The translations under genes were made by a program, and so were the position numbers. A DNA stretch of 64,000 nucleotides, taken from assembly GCA_965644295.1 (NCBI GenBank), contig CBFFRP010000424.1, positions 1 through 64,000 of the forward strand. Reading direction: 5' to 3'. This document shows positions 43,009-55,100 of the stretch, one piece after another; position 1 is the stretch's first letter; every line of letters begins with the position of its first letter. This DNA is from Paraphysomonas bandaiensis. Taxonomy: Eukaryota; Chrysophyceae. The notes beneath the pieces are model-generated. The model did not search any database and was not told the origin of the DNA. It saw nothing but the letters and a program-made list of their open reading frames with translations.

Positions 43009-44842
43009 ATGAATGAGTCCATCACTTTCAGCAAGTGGCAGTGCTTTGCTTCAGTGTTGCTGTGTGCATGTGTGTCGGGCACTCCTTACGGTACGCTTCT
43101 CTGTCTGTATATGTATATGTGTGTATATCCGCCCCTCTCACTATACACACAGCGTTCGGCATATTCTCTGAGGTTCTTAAGGAGGAGCTGTCGTTCAATC
43201 AAGTGAAGCTCTCAGTGATCGGCAGCTGCGGCAGTGCAGGTCTCTATACGGGTGTTTTGAACGGGTTGGGATTAGAGAGATTCGGACCCAGAACAGTTCT
43301 GTGTGTCGGATCATTTCTTGTGTTCGCGGGTAACTTTTATGTTTGGCTTGCGGTAAATCGTCTAGTTTGGCATTCTGTACCTGCTATATCGATTGCATAC
43401 TTTTTCGCGCAAGCTGGTATCGCGTGCGCAGCTAATACGGCGACTGTGGTTGCAATTCGTGTGTTCCCAACGAGCATAACTGGTCAGGCTGCTGGGTTGG
43501 CGAAAGGTATGTGTTGATCACTATTCTCCTCTATCTGAGGATAATGGCTAAGTTTAGGATATTTTGGTGTATCCTCAGCAGTATTGGCAACTGTATCTGC
43601 AGAATTTTTCGAGTCTACATCCTCGGATTTTATTATTTTTGTCGCGCTAATGTTACCAGTAGTGCATCTGTTCTCTGCTTGTAATGTAGGTTTAATGAAT
43701 GTGTAGTCTGCCACAATGATACGTGTCTCTAGGTAAACTTCATCCCTGCGCATATTGTTTCTTTTTCATACGAATTATCTCGTGGGTACTCGCCTTCTTT
43801 GCTGCCGTACAGCCTGCATCTTGTTGGCTTGTTTGGCGTCATACTTCTTGTTGGAGCGATACACCACTGGACAAGTATTCCGGCTCCGCTCTCTATCCTT
43901 CTTGGATGCGGTGTCTCTGTGTATATACTGTGTCTGCTACTCCTACCTCCGTTGCATGGACCGCGATGCGTCCCTGAGGCTGATTTGCACTGCCGGGAAA
44001 TAGACAGTAGCGAGAGTGCATACGGGGGCGATAGCAGCGATACAAGTCTACTAGAGATGCATGACATGAGTGACAGAGACAAGACGCATCCCTCCATACT
44101 TCATACAGAAAAAAGTGATGTGCATAAAGAATACTCGCACGTTGAAGTTGGATCTTGCATTGGTGACGGGTTTGTGTCATTTTATGGGAGACACCTTCCT
44201 CTGTCTGAGACGGTATGCACTTGGCGTTGCTATATGCTCATGACAATTTTCATGTGTATTGCTGGGTCGGGGCTTCTAGTGATTAATAACATTCAAGCTA
44301 TTGCAGAGGCTGTGGACGAGGAACCGTCTGCATTCTTTGTAACAATTTTGTCGCTTGCGAATGCAGGGGGGCGTCTATTGGTGGGAGTTATAGCTGATCA
44401 TTACATGCATGCTGTGAGTCGATTACAACTACTGGTGGTAATATCACTGATTATGGCATGCACACAATTGCTTTTATCAACTGGATCATCTGTTCTATTG
44501 TACCCTTGCCTATTAATGGTAGGGATAAATTTCGGTGCAACTTTCTCTAATATGGCAGCTATCGCATCGGATATATTCGGGGCGCAGTATGTAGGGTCTA
44601 ACTACGGCTTCATTGATATAGCGCCTGCAATAGGATCATATATATTTTCTTCTGGATTGGTGGCTCTGTTTTATCCTACCAGTCATGGTCGTAATGGAGG
44701 CGCAAGCGACATAGATAGTACCTGCAGAGGAGCCCACTGCTTCAGAACAGCATTTCATATTACTACATTGTGCTGCATTGGAACAGCAGTATTGTCATAT
44801 TTCATGCATGTGACGACTCCGTTGAATAAAAATAGAGGATAG
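43009..44842 (+). CDS. Major facilitator superfamily transporter, nodulin-like (4 exons)
   Basis: Exons 43009-43090, 43153-43506, 43579-43685 and 43733-44842; introns of 62, 72 and 47 bp, all GT-AG, give 550 residues. The N-terminus WQCFASVLLCACVSGTPY-AFGIFSEVLKEELSF matches nodulin-like MFS proteins, with the splice inside the first-helix motif. About 12 membrane helices are visible. A long hydrophilic central loop (about residues 255-320, DSSESAYGGDSSDTSLLEMHDMSDRDK) separates the two halves. The second half has AGSGLLVINNIQAIAEAV and LANAGGRLLVGVIADHYM, an MFS signature loop. Exon 3 (FIIFVALMLPVVHLFSACN) supplies a membrane helix and keeps the frame. The substrate is unknown; relatives move monocarboxylates or amino acids. 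Confidence 0.85.
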
Positions 44843-45319
44843 ACTACGGTGCGTTGCACTAAATCTTATACATCACTCCTGTATGCAACAGCATATTCGA
44901 TATTTTATATATCTGCTAATCTGTGAAAAAGGTACTGTAAAACATTAATTCATATATTGCATTGACACTTTTCATTCGTAAGTGTTCAACAACTTCTAAT
45001 TAACATTTTTTCCGTTAATTATCAAATTCGTGGCAGTAAGATGGCTCATCGCTACACTAATTATGTCTATACTCCTACATTTACACATTTGGTAGAAACT
45101 AGGAGAAAGAAACATATTTTTCTCTCAAAACGTTTTAGTGTATGTAATATATCAACTACGAATGCAATATGTAACGTATAATATACTATAAATTAGAAAT
45201 TAGAAATATCCTCTTATTTATTGTAGCGAATCGTACTTGAAGTATCATAAGTAGTATAATGTTACGAAATGGAATGATTGTAAAACATTTTCAGTAAACG
45301 ATTGCCAAATTACAGAAAT
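44843..45319. other. Convergent intergenic region, no gene seen
   Basis: About 480 bp, very AT-rich, between the 3' ends of the transporter and the type II thioesterase. Presumed 3' UTRs. Confidence 0.4.
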
Positions 45320-46294
45320 TTACGAATTGAGGCATATATTTGTAACTGAGCTTCGGACTTCATCTTCATGCTTGTTTTCCATGAAATAAAAGTGCGAACC
45401 TTCAGGAAACATATAAATAGAAAAGCGTTCCGGAGAGGAGACGTATTTACTCCATCCCTTCAGGGACTCGGCGGATATATCTCCTTGGTCATTCCCTCCA
45501 CCGTATACTGTAACTGGTCCAGAGTACAACGCATGGCCCTCGACTGCCGGAATATGAGTGTACGTTTCAAGCACTCGATAATCCGCTCGAATAATTGGCA
45601 ATGACATGCGCAGGAGGTCAATGTGAACACCCTTAGGAAGTCCACCATGTATAAGGATTTCATTGAGTAGTTCGTCGTCACTTAGCTACACCACAGTAAA
45701 CCTTAAATATTATGAGCAAGTCAAGCTGATAAAAATCACCTTGTGGAACTTTTTCGCCTCAGAGTCTTCTGCAAGCGACTTATTTGTAAGGACTTGAGGG
45801 TTATTGGTTGATGATATAATAAGGTGGGACACTGTAAGAGCGCCCTTAGATTTAAGTAAGTTAGCTAATTCGTAGGCAATGATTCCTCCGAAAGAATGTC
45901 CGAAGAATATTGTTGGAGGTTGTGCATCTCCTAAGAGACCTAACTCTTTCATGCAGTCAGCCATGCGCTCTGAAAGAAATTTCATTAGAAAGTATAAAGT
46001 TCTTATAGAAATGTTTACCAACGATTTCCCCAACGGAAGTAGCAAATGATTCTTTACGACGTGAGAGGCGGCCTGGCAGCATCATCGCCCTTACATCGAT
46101 TCCATCAAACTTCATCAGTCTATCCAGCTCATAAAACCATAATATGACGTACAAAATTAACTATCTGACCTGCTCCAGGGTTTGAACGCATTGCCGTTTC
46201 CTCCTGCCCAGTGGAAACAGATTAGCCGAGCTCTGCACTCCTCCGGCACCGGATTAAAACTCACCAACCACTTTCCAATATTGCTTGTTTCCAT
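45320..46294 (-). CDS. Type II (editing) thioesterase, alpha/beta-hydrolase (4 exons)
   Basis: Exons 46294-46170, 46119-46019, 45969-45740 and 45685-45320; introns of 50, 49 and 54 bp; 273 residues. The family removes stalled or misprimed acyl groups from polyketide, non-ribosomal peptide or fatty-acid synthases. Visible motifs: LICFHWAGGNGNAFKPW (oxyanion-side start), MMLPGRLSRR, nucleophile Ser in FFGHSFGGIIAYELA, YGGGNDQGD before the catalytic Asp region, and the His in PEGSHFYF. No synthase gene is in the window, so its partner is elsewhere. Oleoyl-ACP hydrolase-like activity is an alternative. It is head-to-head with the ankyrin gene. Confidence 0.88.
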
Positions 46295-46891
46295 ATCACC
46301 TTTGAGTCTTAAAAATGAGTGATTTGTTGAGTGTAATCATTGATCGATCCGACGTTACAGGGTCGTTGGACTGATATGCATTGGAGCGAAGTGATTGGAC
46401 TAATACTAGTGGATTATAGCAGTTCATTGCATACGAAGGAAGGTGAGCACACTGTTAATGCCTAACGAGTTCAAGTTGAGAATCAAATTCATTATGAGCA
46501 CGGCTAGTGCATAGCTTAACTCTACTGCACTCCACCGCACTGTGCCTCATGGCTGCCACCATATACACACATACACGACGATGTTAACGGCACGGCATAC
46601 TGCAGTGCTGTAGAGTCTACTGTATTCCATATACCGGTATACGGTATACAGATAGGAATACGACACATACTGAACTGCATATGTCCTGCTGTATATAAAT
46701 AATACTGCTAATGTATTCTTCTCTTTCGATAACCAATCAAGTAGGTATACGTTACTCTTATTGGTTCCACTCAAGAAAGCCGTTGAAAACATCAGTGTGC
46801 AGCTATCACATACACATTGAGCTAAGCACTACACAATCACCCTCGTACATTACTGCATCTCCTTAAAGTGAAGTAGACATACTGCTCGATT
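46295..46891. promoter_or_regulatory. Shared divergent promoter region (thioesterase / ankyrin protein)
   Basis: 597 bp between opposite start codons. CCGGTATACGGTATAC at 46634-46649 is the exact reverse complement of the 16-mer in the GST/hotdog divergent region. CTGTATATAAATAA near 46689 is a possible TATA-like element. Confidence 0.5.
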
Positions 46892-47880
46892 ATGCTTTCT
46901 CGGTTGAAGTCAAGTGATAATACCAGACGTCCATTTGATGACCTGGCTAACATTGTAAGAGAGGAGAGTGACGACGAGGAAGTGCCTCTCAAGTGGAACA
47001 AAAAGAAGACGGCTCAATCCACTAATAAATCAGATACAGTTGCCCCGAAAAAGAACAATGAGATCGGTATAGACAAGGAAAATAAACCGTACATCAATGA
47101 AAAGGAAAATAAACAGTTTAATAAACCGAATATTGTGACATCTCCAAGTGTGACATCCTCAACGTTTCGCAGAATAGCCGAAGCAAAGAAAACACCAGCA
47201 CCATCATTCGCCGCCAAAAATCGACTTACTCCGATAAAATCAAGCAGCGAGAAAAGTAATTCTCCTGGTGAGAGTGGGTTTCTTTCTACTCCATGTGTCA
47301 CTAACCCAGAAGATATGGATGAGAAATGGTCCACGCCAATGACAAGTTCATCAAGAAAACACTCCCGTCCTTACTCCGATACAAAGCAGCAATATTACGA
47401 CCATCTTGTTTCATCTGTCCAGGAATGCAGCCTATCACCTCAAAAGGATGAAGTCACACAATCACCCGAGTCGAAAGGATTGCATGAACATCGTGATCTT
47501 GAAAGTGAGATGGAAATTGAGCGAGTTTTTAGTAAAGTCAGACACAATAGATTCAAGGTTGTAGAAGAGGCATTAAGAGAAGGATTTGATCCGCACTCAG
47601 TTGTAAGTAGTTATATATCGCCTTTACCAACCTCAGACTCACTGTTTACTTTCAGGATAACAATGGGAACAGTCTGTTGCATATTTGTGCCCAAAATAAT
47701 CTGTCCAAAATGGCCAATCTATGCTTGCAGTATGGTTCTGACGTTAATGCGTATAATAAAAAGGGGCTCACTCCTCTGGACTACTGCGATAACTACAATT
47801 TTGATAAGATGGCAGACTGGCTAGTGACAATGGGAGCAGAGAATGGATTCATTCATTTAGTGAAGCCAGAAAATAAGTAA
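46892..47880 (+). CDS. Protein with disordered N-terminus and C-terminal ankyrin repeats (2 exons)
   Basis: Exon 1 is 46892-47602 and exon 2 is 47656-47880; the 53-bp intron (GTAAGT...TTTCAG) joins HSV to DNNGNSLLHICAQNN. 311 residues. Residues 1-190 are Lys/Ser/Pro-rich with SP and TP sites such as TPIKSS and SPGESG, and are probably disordered and phosphorylated. Residues ~205-311 form about three ankyrin repeats: RFKVVEEALREGFDPHSV, DNNGNSLLHICAQNNLSKMA-CLQYGSDVN and NKKGLTPLDYCDNYNFDKMA-WLVTMGAEN. The spliced join restores a standard repeat boundary. KENKP near the N-terminus resembles a KEN box, but that is speculative. A protein-protein adaptor role is likely; partner unknown. Confidence 0.78.
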
Positions 47881-48150
47881 ATGAGGATATAGCCAGTTAA
47901 TGTGTCGTCAATTTATGATAAGCGTATGAACTTCTGTTTCGACGTGTGTTTAGTGGAAACAATATGATGTATATATATATTAGTCAATATGAAATTGATG
48001 GTAATGCATTGACATTGTAGCATTGCCAAATACTATCTAAAAACGGTTATAATTAATTCAATACACTGCGGCTACCGTGCTGGTGTAATGCATCCATACC
48101 TTTATGACAGCACAACCTTCAATATTCATGAAGTCAATTAATTCGGGATC
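47881..48150. other. 3' flank of the ankyrin gene, no gene seen
   Basis: AT-rich, no open frame of note. Confidence 0.35.
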
Positions 48151-48275
48151 TATTATTGGACCTAGTCAAATTGGTGTAGTTTTCTATCCATTTATAATTC
48201 ATATTTTCAGTTCACAATGACTACGTTATTCCACCAAAAATAGTGTGTCAACCAATTTGACTAGGCTGAATAATA
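48151..48275. repeat. 125-bp MITE-like inverted repeat
   Basis: Left end TATTATTGGACCTAGTCAAA is mirrored by the right end, which reads on the reverse strand TATTATTCAGCCTAGTCAAA. The arms continue with TTGGT on both sides. The 15-bp core CCTAGTCAAATTGGT is perfect. Only about 75 bp lie between the arms. No clear target-site duplication. Confidence 0.7.
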
Positions 48276-48559
48276 TTTCCCAATTAATTCCAGTTTCTCT
48301 ATTGTAATAGCATAGGTAAATTTTACTCTATACTCTCAGACGATATATGTGTTATCATGAATCACAGAATGATTATTTCTTTTTGAGAGCAATTAAAAGC
48401 TGCAGTTCGAAGATATTTGAATTCTGACTGTTAATGGACGAATACAGACGTGGTTAACAGTATTATGAGAATTAATGTCACTATAGCAATCATACTAGTA
48501 AAACTTAAATATATTGACCGTATAAGATCTTGATATCTAAGATTGTATATATATTGAAA
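48276..48559. other. Spacer, no gene seen
   Basis: AT-rich sequence between the MITE and a LINE tail. Confidence 0.35.
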
Positions 48560-48800
48560 GTCTTTTTATTTAGCAATAGGCGTTAAAAACCTGTGCCAAT
48601 ATAGTGGCTAGTTGAATGCTAGACATACTAGTTAGACATCTACCCATAACTAATCAGCACAAATTCCATTATCCTACTATTTAACGCTACAGAAGCTGCT
48701 TGTGCGTCGCCGCAAGCACCAAGGTGCGACCACTTCCGTTCTTGATATTGATTGCGAGTTTCGCCATTGTCGTGTGTCCTAGGACTCACCGGCGCTATAT
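48560..48800 (-). repeat. 5'-truncated LINE tail, variant a, reverse orientation
   Basis: Reverse-strand copy of the tail at 29651-29950, recognisable from TTTAGCAATAGGCGTTAAAA (its 3' end) to GCACCAAGGTGCGACC and GTCCTAGGACTCACC. Identity fades past ~48800. Confidence 0.82.
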
Positions 48801-49160
48801 GATAGATGTGTATGTAGGGGACACGTTGTGCAACGTGCAGCATGACAAGTGAAAGCAGTGATCTAAGTCTACTACTACAACACTGGAACGCTTAAGACTA
48901 CACATACATTGTGTGGAATTTGCATCGGGGACTGCCTTATATACCTCTAAGATTGTATGGAAATGATTGGTAGGTTGAGACATCATGAATTTGGCGATTG
49001 AAAGTGATTGACAAGTGATTTTGATCACAAGTTTTTATATTCTAAGCATAATAGAGTGAAAGTATTGTTCAGTTATGTCAATTCCTAACAATAACGATAT
49101 ATGTAGTTTAATGTTTGCTTAATAGCTACACTACGGTACGATTTCTTAACACAGTATCGC
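48801..49160. other. 3' flank of the next gene, no gene seen
   Basis: About 360 bp without an open frame that can be supported. Confidence 0.35.
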
Positions 49161-49670
49161 TCAAATAAAGCCATCTGCATCATCACCGTCTCCATGCCCT
49201 CCAGCAAGGATCGGATGAACGTCGTAGATATTCCTAAAATGTCTTCCATCGTTTTTAGATAGTTTTCTAAGTATGATACTGAATCTGGGGTCGATGTGAT
49301 TCAACTCAAGCTGACTGAAACCTACCATTTGCATGTAGGCGGTAGAAATGAACACTGGCAGGTGGGTTCCAACAGCAAGCATTCTTTTCAAATCATTGGC
49401 TGTTTTAGACTCTCCATCGTAACGCCTGTATGTTATGCGTCTTCGCTTGCAGAGCTCTTCAATGTTATCGCAGTTAATTAGATTCAATGCTGGAAGAAGG
49501 TCATCAACCGTTTGTACAGCATCATTATCTCGCTCCCGTGGCTCTAATTCTACAATAGAAGTTTTTTCTTTGTGGTATGCTGTCTTCACTGTTTCGCTGT
49601 TTAAGTAGGCATCCAGCATACCCTCATCGCTTGCATCGATGTCTAAAACAGTTTGATAGTATGAATCCAT
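49161..49670 (-). CDS. Unknown small acidic protein
   Basis: Not recognised. Intronless; from the first ATG (49670) it has 169 residues. The open frame extends a few codons upstream to a TTG that I do not use. It is acidic overall, with a basic stretch CKRRRITYRRYD in the middle and a GGHGDGDDADGF tail. Segments such as DDLLPALNLINCDNIEELC and NDLKRMLAVGTHLPVFISTAYMQM look helical. It is head-to-head with the TLC gene across a 33-bp minisatellite. Position and codon continuity support a gene; function is unknown. Confidence 0.5.
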   Translation of the reverse strand: MDSYYQTVLDIDASDEGMLDAYLNSETVKTAYHKEKTSIVELEPRERDNDAVQTVDDLLPALNLINCDNIEELCKRRRITYRRYDGESKTANDLKRMLAVGTHLPVFISTAYMQMVGFSQLELNHIDPRFSIILRKLSKNDGRHFRNIYDVHPILAGGHGDGDDADGFI

Positions 49671-49941
49671 GATTGATAGCTTCAATTAGTGCAAATAATA
49701 AGAATTTCTTCTCCTTTGAATTAGTGATGCATGTGTGCAATGTGTGCAATGTGTGCATGCAGTGTGCGGTGTGTGTGTCTAAACAGGACCAAAGTGAAGA
49801 ATTTTCCTGAAGACGGTCTGAAGATGAGAGCACGCTAAAACCTGGGTTATGGTACAAAATATAGGTTTTATCCTAATATGAATTAGAAAACCTCTATTTC
49901 TATGAAAGTTTTGTATGAAAGTTGCAGCTGTATAGAGCATA

Positions 49942-50250
49942 TATATGTACTGCTGTACTGTGGTATAGACCTTGTATATGTACTGCTGTACTGTGGTATA
50001 GACTCTGTATATGTACTGCTGTACTGTGGTATAGACTCTGTATATGTACTGCTGTACTGTGGTATAGACTCTGTATATGTACTGCTGTACTGTGGTATAG
50101 AGTATAGACCTTATACGTACTGCTGTACTGTGGTATAGACCTTGTATATGTACTGCTGTACTGTGGTATAGACCTTATATACAGCAGTATGTACTCCTTG
50201 TATATGCACTGCAGTACTGTGGTATAGACCTTGTATGTACTGCTGTACTG
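49942..50250 (+). repeat. 33-bp minisatellite containing TGTACTGC boxes
   Basis: Seven recognisable units of TGTACTGCTGTACTGTGG plus TATAGAC..., with starts at 49946, 49979, 50012, 50045, 50078, 50117 and 50150, followed by degenerate units. The period is 33 bp apart from one 6-bp insertion. It lies between divergent start codons, and each unit contains TGTACTGC, the reverse complement of the octamer GCAGTACA seen in other divergent regions. Confidence 0.9.
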
Positions 50251-50419
50251 CTGTACTAATGTATACCCCTCTATCTCATGCATACGTACGTACTCCTGCT
50301 GCATCTCGGCTCATATATAAGCAACTCTCTCCCTTCATATATATATAAACCACCAGCAGAGAACGGACCCCTCCATACACCCTCCTCCTCCTCATCTATT
50401 GCATCGCCTCTCTTGAGCT

Positions 50420-51294
50420 ATGAGTGTCCCCTCTGTATTGATCAGATAGTAAGTGACTGTCTCGCATGTTGTGTTCGACACTCACACATACACATATACA
50501 GCTGGGAGTTCCTCGACAGACCCGTACAAGGCCCTCTCTCCTCTAGTCTCATCGATGGATATCCGAGCGCCTACAGCCACACTCTATTCGCAGCTCTTAT
50601 ATTCATGGCCCTCCACATATCAGTCACGTACTCCACTGTGTGGGTGTGGCCCGTTTCTTCAAATAATATCAGTAAGAAGAAGAGAGAGGAGTTCCCCTCA
50701 TATGTAATGGCTCTCTGTCATCATTTCATTATTGTACCGATGTCACTGTATTTTATATACGTGGATTATGTTACTACCAATGTGGATTATTTTAAGTCAT
50801 ACGGCCCAATCGTTCCCGTCACATTTGGGTACTTCATTGCAGATACCATTATATATACAGTACCAGAGGTTCTGAAGGGTCGATACGCTTATTTTATTCA
50901 CCATGTTGTGGCATTGCTTTTGCTAGGCGGAATGTTGAGTGCAGATGGTCCTGTTGTTAGGTATATGCCACACTTTTTAATTATGGAAGCCTCCTCGATT
51001 TTTTTCAGCTCCGCATGGATATTGAGGCAGGTTGGGTACCGGGGATCCTTATTGGTCACTGTATTGGAATACTTATTTGTGGTCACCTACTTTTTATTGC
51101 GCGTTCTCTATCTGCCTTTTGTTTTGTACGCTATGGCTGACCATGCGCACACACTTGGAATTGTTCAATATGGCCTACCGGTGGTGATGATTCTCCAGTT
51201 ATACTGGTTCTATCAGATACTGAGAACACTAGGGGGTCGTTCAATGGGAGGAGGCGCCAAATCTGCGGATAAGACTAGTACTAAGCAAGAGTAG
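50420..51294 (+). CDS. TLC-domain multi-pass membrane protein (2 exons)
   Basis: Exon 1 is 50420-50448 and exon 2 is 50502-51294; the 53-bp intron (GTAAGT...ATACAG) gives MSVPSVLIRYWEFLDRP and 273 residues. The TLC (TRAM-LAG1-CLN8) domain spans about residues 70-250: REEFPSYVMALCHHFIIVPM, FGYFIADTIIYTVPEVLKG and the hallmark YFIHHVVALLLLGG, then PHFLIMEASSIFF and about six hydrophobic helices. The C-terminus is short and Lys-rich (KSADKTSTKQE). Family members act in ER or plasma-membrane lipid metabolism or composition. The HH pair fits TLCD-type proteins and ceramide synthases, but there is no homeobox and the length is short, so TLCD-like is preferred. Promoter lies beside the 33-bp minisatellite. 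Confidence 0.87.
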
Positions 51295-52138
51295 AATCGC
51301 TACAGCTTCGTAGAACCTCTGCTTGTAGGGCAAAGACGAGAAAGGGTATAGTTCGTTCTCTAGCGAACTCTTCGTGATTATATATTATAATGTTGTAACC
51401 GTGTTGCATATATATCTCTGTACGAAAAGGCTAGCTAGATTCTTTGATTGTCTTTTCTACATTGGTCTGAATATTACCTTGTTGGAACACTTGATTCATC
51501 TGGTACATAATTTATGGTTGAACTGTTGCAGTGGAATACCTAATTTGTGGAATAAATTATTAGCTACTACATCATATTCCTTGGGAAAGAGCAACGATAC
51601 GCACACCGTGGACATGTAAACAAGCCCACAAATAGGGCTTTTTTCATTGGCAGAAGAAAAGTGTATAGGTTTTCATGATATCATTGGGCCAGAATGAGAA
51701 GAAGGAATATATAGGAGGAATACGTATAGAGTATAGAGTATAGAGCAATGTGAAAACAAAACTGTTATACGCAGTCAAAACACAATGTAACTGTTTGGGT
51801 ATTTAACTGTAAAACAGAAATTTAGTAGAGGTTGTATAATAAGAAAGATAAAGTTATGTTGGCCGCGTACTACTTTATGCAATATGACACAACTGTTAAT
51901 GCAACAGTAATCTATCTACTCTAGCGACTTAACTTTGTTTCAACAATATAAGTGATAAAATAAGCTGAGGCAGGAACCAGGTTTCTACTTTTAATCTCAT
52001 CAACCGTAAAATAATGTTAAGTATTCTCTAAAAATTACAAATTATTTAAAGTATGAGTCTTCAGCCATCTGCACTGCTGATATCTATAAAATCTAGAAAC
52101 GCATCGATAAACATATGACCATATCACTAATTCACTAA
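51295..52138. other. Convergent intergenic region, no gene seen
   Basis: About 840 bp between the 3' ends of the TLC and POL5 genes. AAGCCCACAAATAGGGCTTTTTTC near 51622-51645 forms a hairpin followed by a T run on the plus strand, and could influence TLC 3'-end formation. Nothing else seen. Confidence 0.4.
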
Positions 52139-55100
52139 TTAATGCTTGCTCTTTTTACTCTTCTTTTTTTGCTTTTGGTCATTAGAAACTGCTGCGCCAT
52201 TTTTCGTAATATTCTGCGCCATCATTTCTCTCACTAGCGCTTTCTCATAATCTACTCCATCATCGTCCTCCTCATATGCGCCCTTTTTACGCTTATTTTT
52301 CTTATGTTTCTTAGGTCCAGTTGCATCACTAAGTGGTTCCTTCACATTTACCTCCGCTTTTTTCGACGACTTTTTAGATTTTTTCCGCCCGCCATCAATA
52401 ACAACAAAATCCTTCGCTATATTGCAGACTTGCTCAAACAGACGCTTGACTGCAGCACTGAATGTGGAGATAATATCTGACGACTCTCCCAACCTACTCG
52501 CAGAGAAAACAACACGGAACTCTGACTCTAATTCTGGAGTGATTCTACTGTCGGATGACTTGTTGTTCTTAATAAACTGCGCCAAATCTTTCGCGAAAGA
52601 AAGAACACTCTTGATTCTCTTAGCCTTAACTTCACCTGCTTCGTCTGAGTTCAGTACACTGCTGATACTTGTCAACACAGTGGGTAGCACTGCACAGAAG
52701 AGTGTTTTGTTCTCGTCGCTCATCATTGCATATTTTTTAAGCACACAGCCCAAAAGGCGGTAAGCCTCACATCGCAGAAATACTGTTTTTCCTATTTCAC
52801 ATGCAGCTACTATAATTTCTAGAGAGACAGGGACAGAGAAGTCTGGATATCTGTTCAGAAGTTCTTCGACTAGCTTGGGAGCCATTCGGCTGTTCTTTTT
52901 GTTGAAGTACTCGTCTACACCCTCACGAAAGTGTTCAGCTAACAACCCCATCGCATCCTGGTTATGCCCTGTGAATAAACTTTAGCGCATACACTTTAAG
53001 AAATAATTCCGTTGGTCTAATAACTTACCAGATATTATGGCTCGAGAGAGACATATGAAACTAGGAAGTGCAACCTGTCTAATTCCTACATCTGGAGACC
53101 TCAAACAACTACAGATATACACTAGAGCTTCTCGTGCAGTGGATAAAGTAAACTCGACCTCGTCTTCGCCAGGAGTAGATCCGCCGGATACAGATAGCAC
53201 ACTGAATTTGGCCTTGCTCAACTGCATCATTATTGCGATTAGTACAAAATACAATCAACGAGTTAACAGCAAGCATGTTTCTATTAATGAAACAAATAGA
53301 CGCCAGGTATACCTTTGATTCAATCAGGCTTCTGAGTCGTTGCTGAAACGCCCTACCTTCCTGAAGGCTCTGGCATAGAGATGACGTCGATACTTTCTTG
53401 AGGCAGTACATCAGAGGTCTAAACATAGGCAACAAAAGAGTACAGTTCTCATTACGGTGAAGGAACACCTATACGGAGATCCTCAACATTAGCGATCAAC
53501 GACAAACGACAATGCAACACACCTCCAGGATATCTATGGCTCTGCTGCGAACAATGAGCTCCTGACGCTTTGCTTGCAGGAGTCCCTGCTTACGGTTTTG
53601 CTTACGCATTTGAATCATATGGGCGAGTGCCGCATCAGCTGACTCGTCATGTTTCAAACCAGATCCCTCGTCGTCACTATTACCCTCGCTATCACTTGCT
53701 TCCAACATTCTCATTGTGTCTTCTTCTCCCAATACCATGTCTTCCTCATCGGCACTCTCTTCAGCATCTTCGTCAACATCACTTTCTTCCTCGCTTCCTT
53801 CTTCATCGTCATTTTGCTCACCCTCCTCAGATTCGTCCTTGTCCTCGTCTACTTCAGGCATTATGTCATTGCCAATGACTGATAGGAGAATCGCGTCCAC
53901 TACTTCCTGTTCGACGTCACAGTACTGAACAATACTTCCCCACACCCTCTTTATGGCGTCTCTTATTCCCTTAACAGAATGTGACGCTGAAACAGCGAGT
54001 AGATCCATGCATGCACCAAACAGTTCCGTTTGTGGACTTTCCTCGTCATCACTATCCTCAGAATTATTCGTCGCGGATGCTTTGCCACCCAGAAGTGCAG
54101 GAATCACATCACATATAACGCCAAGGCACTGCGTATCACCACAACTATAAGACTCAATGCGAACAGTGCAAAGTATATGTCAACAAAAAGCAAGTCCATA
54201 TCACCACTAATCTATATAATACGAAAAATACTGGTGGCTTTACCTCGGCATCCACCTCACTGGAGCAGTATACATGAAAGGTAGCCTGAACAAGCAGGGT
54301 TGCAAACGAGCTTACGAGTCTCGATGTTGCCGCCGCTTCACCACTGTTCTTATTTCGAAGCATCTGGAGAGTTGTCCTCACAGTGGAAAGCTGCTCCTTG
54401 CCACTCTCATCAGCGGTCGTTGTAAGAGGATGATCTTGTTGAGACAAATAAAACAGAACACCGCTCGCCACGTTTAGTAGAGTTGGCTCAATCTTATTTT
54501 CCGACTTCTTGTCGTTAGCGATTTCTTTCTTCGCAGAACCATTCTCAGTAGTGACTGCCATCATGTCAATAGAGTGATTGAGATCCTCTACGCTGGCATG
54601 CCCAATATCTGCAAGAATAGCAAGCACTCGACTGCTAGCCACGGAAACAACCGAGGTATCAGGGCAGATCTCTCCAGATGATCCCTCCAACACACGGACC
54701 ATGTCGAGAACATCCTTCGCAAGCACTTCGTCCATACCTTGTTCCACAAATGCCGCAAAGGCATCCAAAGGTGCTTTTTTTTTCGACTTCTTCACTTTCT
54801 TAGCGCTACTTCCAATATCCAGCGCAGGGGTATTTACTGTGGTTATGCCTGACCCGAAGCATGAGAGGCGAACCAACACACCCACAATTACTGCGGATAT
54901 AGTTCCACGACAAGCGATACGAGGGTTGCGCACAATGGCATACAAAGCAGAGATAGCAGCAATCGCACTGGCATGGCGCGCTTCGTCATCTTCTTCAGTA
55001 GACTCTTCCGAAGATTCAGATGTAGCTGTATCGGATATAATCCGGCATAGGGATGTCACGTGCTGTAGGACCATGTTAACATCGAGGTTGCTGAGAAGTT

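Noticed and set aside
49900-50304. Open frames on both strands with VLLYCGIDSVY-like repeats
   Set aside because: By-products of the 33-bp minisatellite, whose period is a multiple of three.
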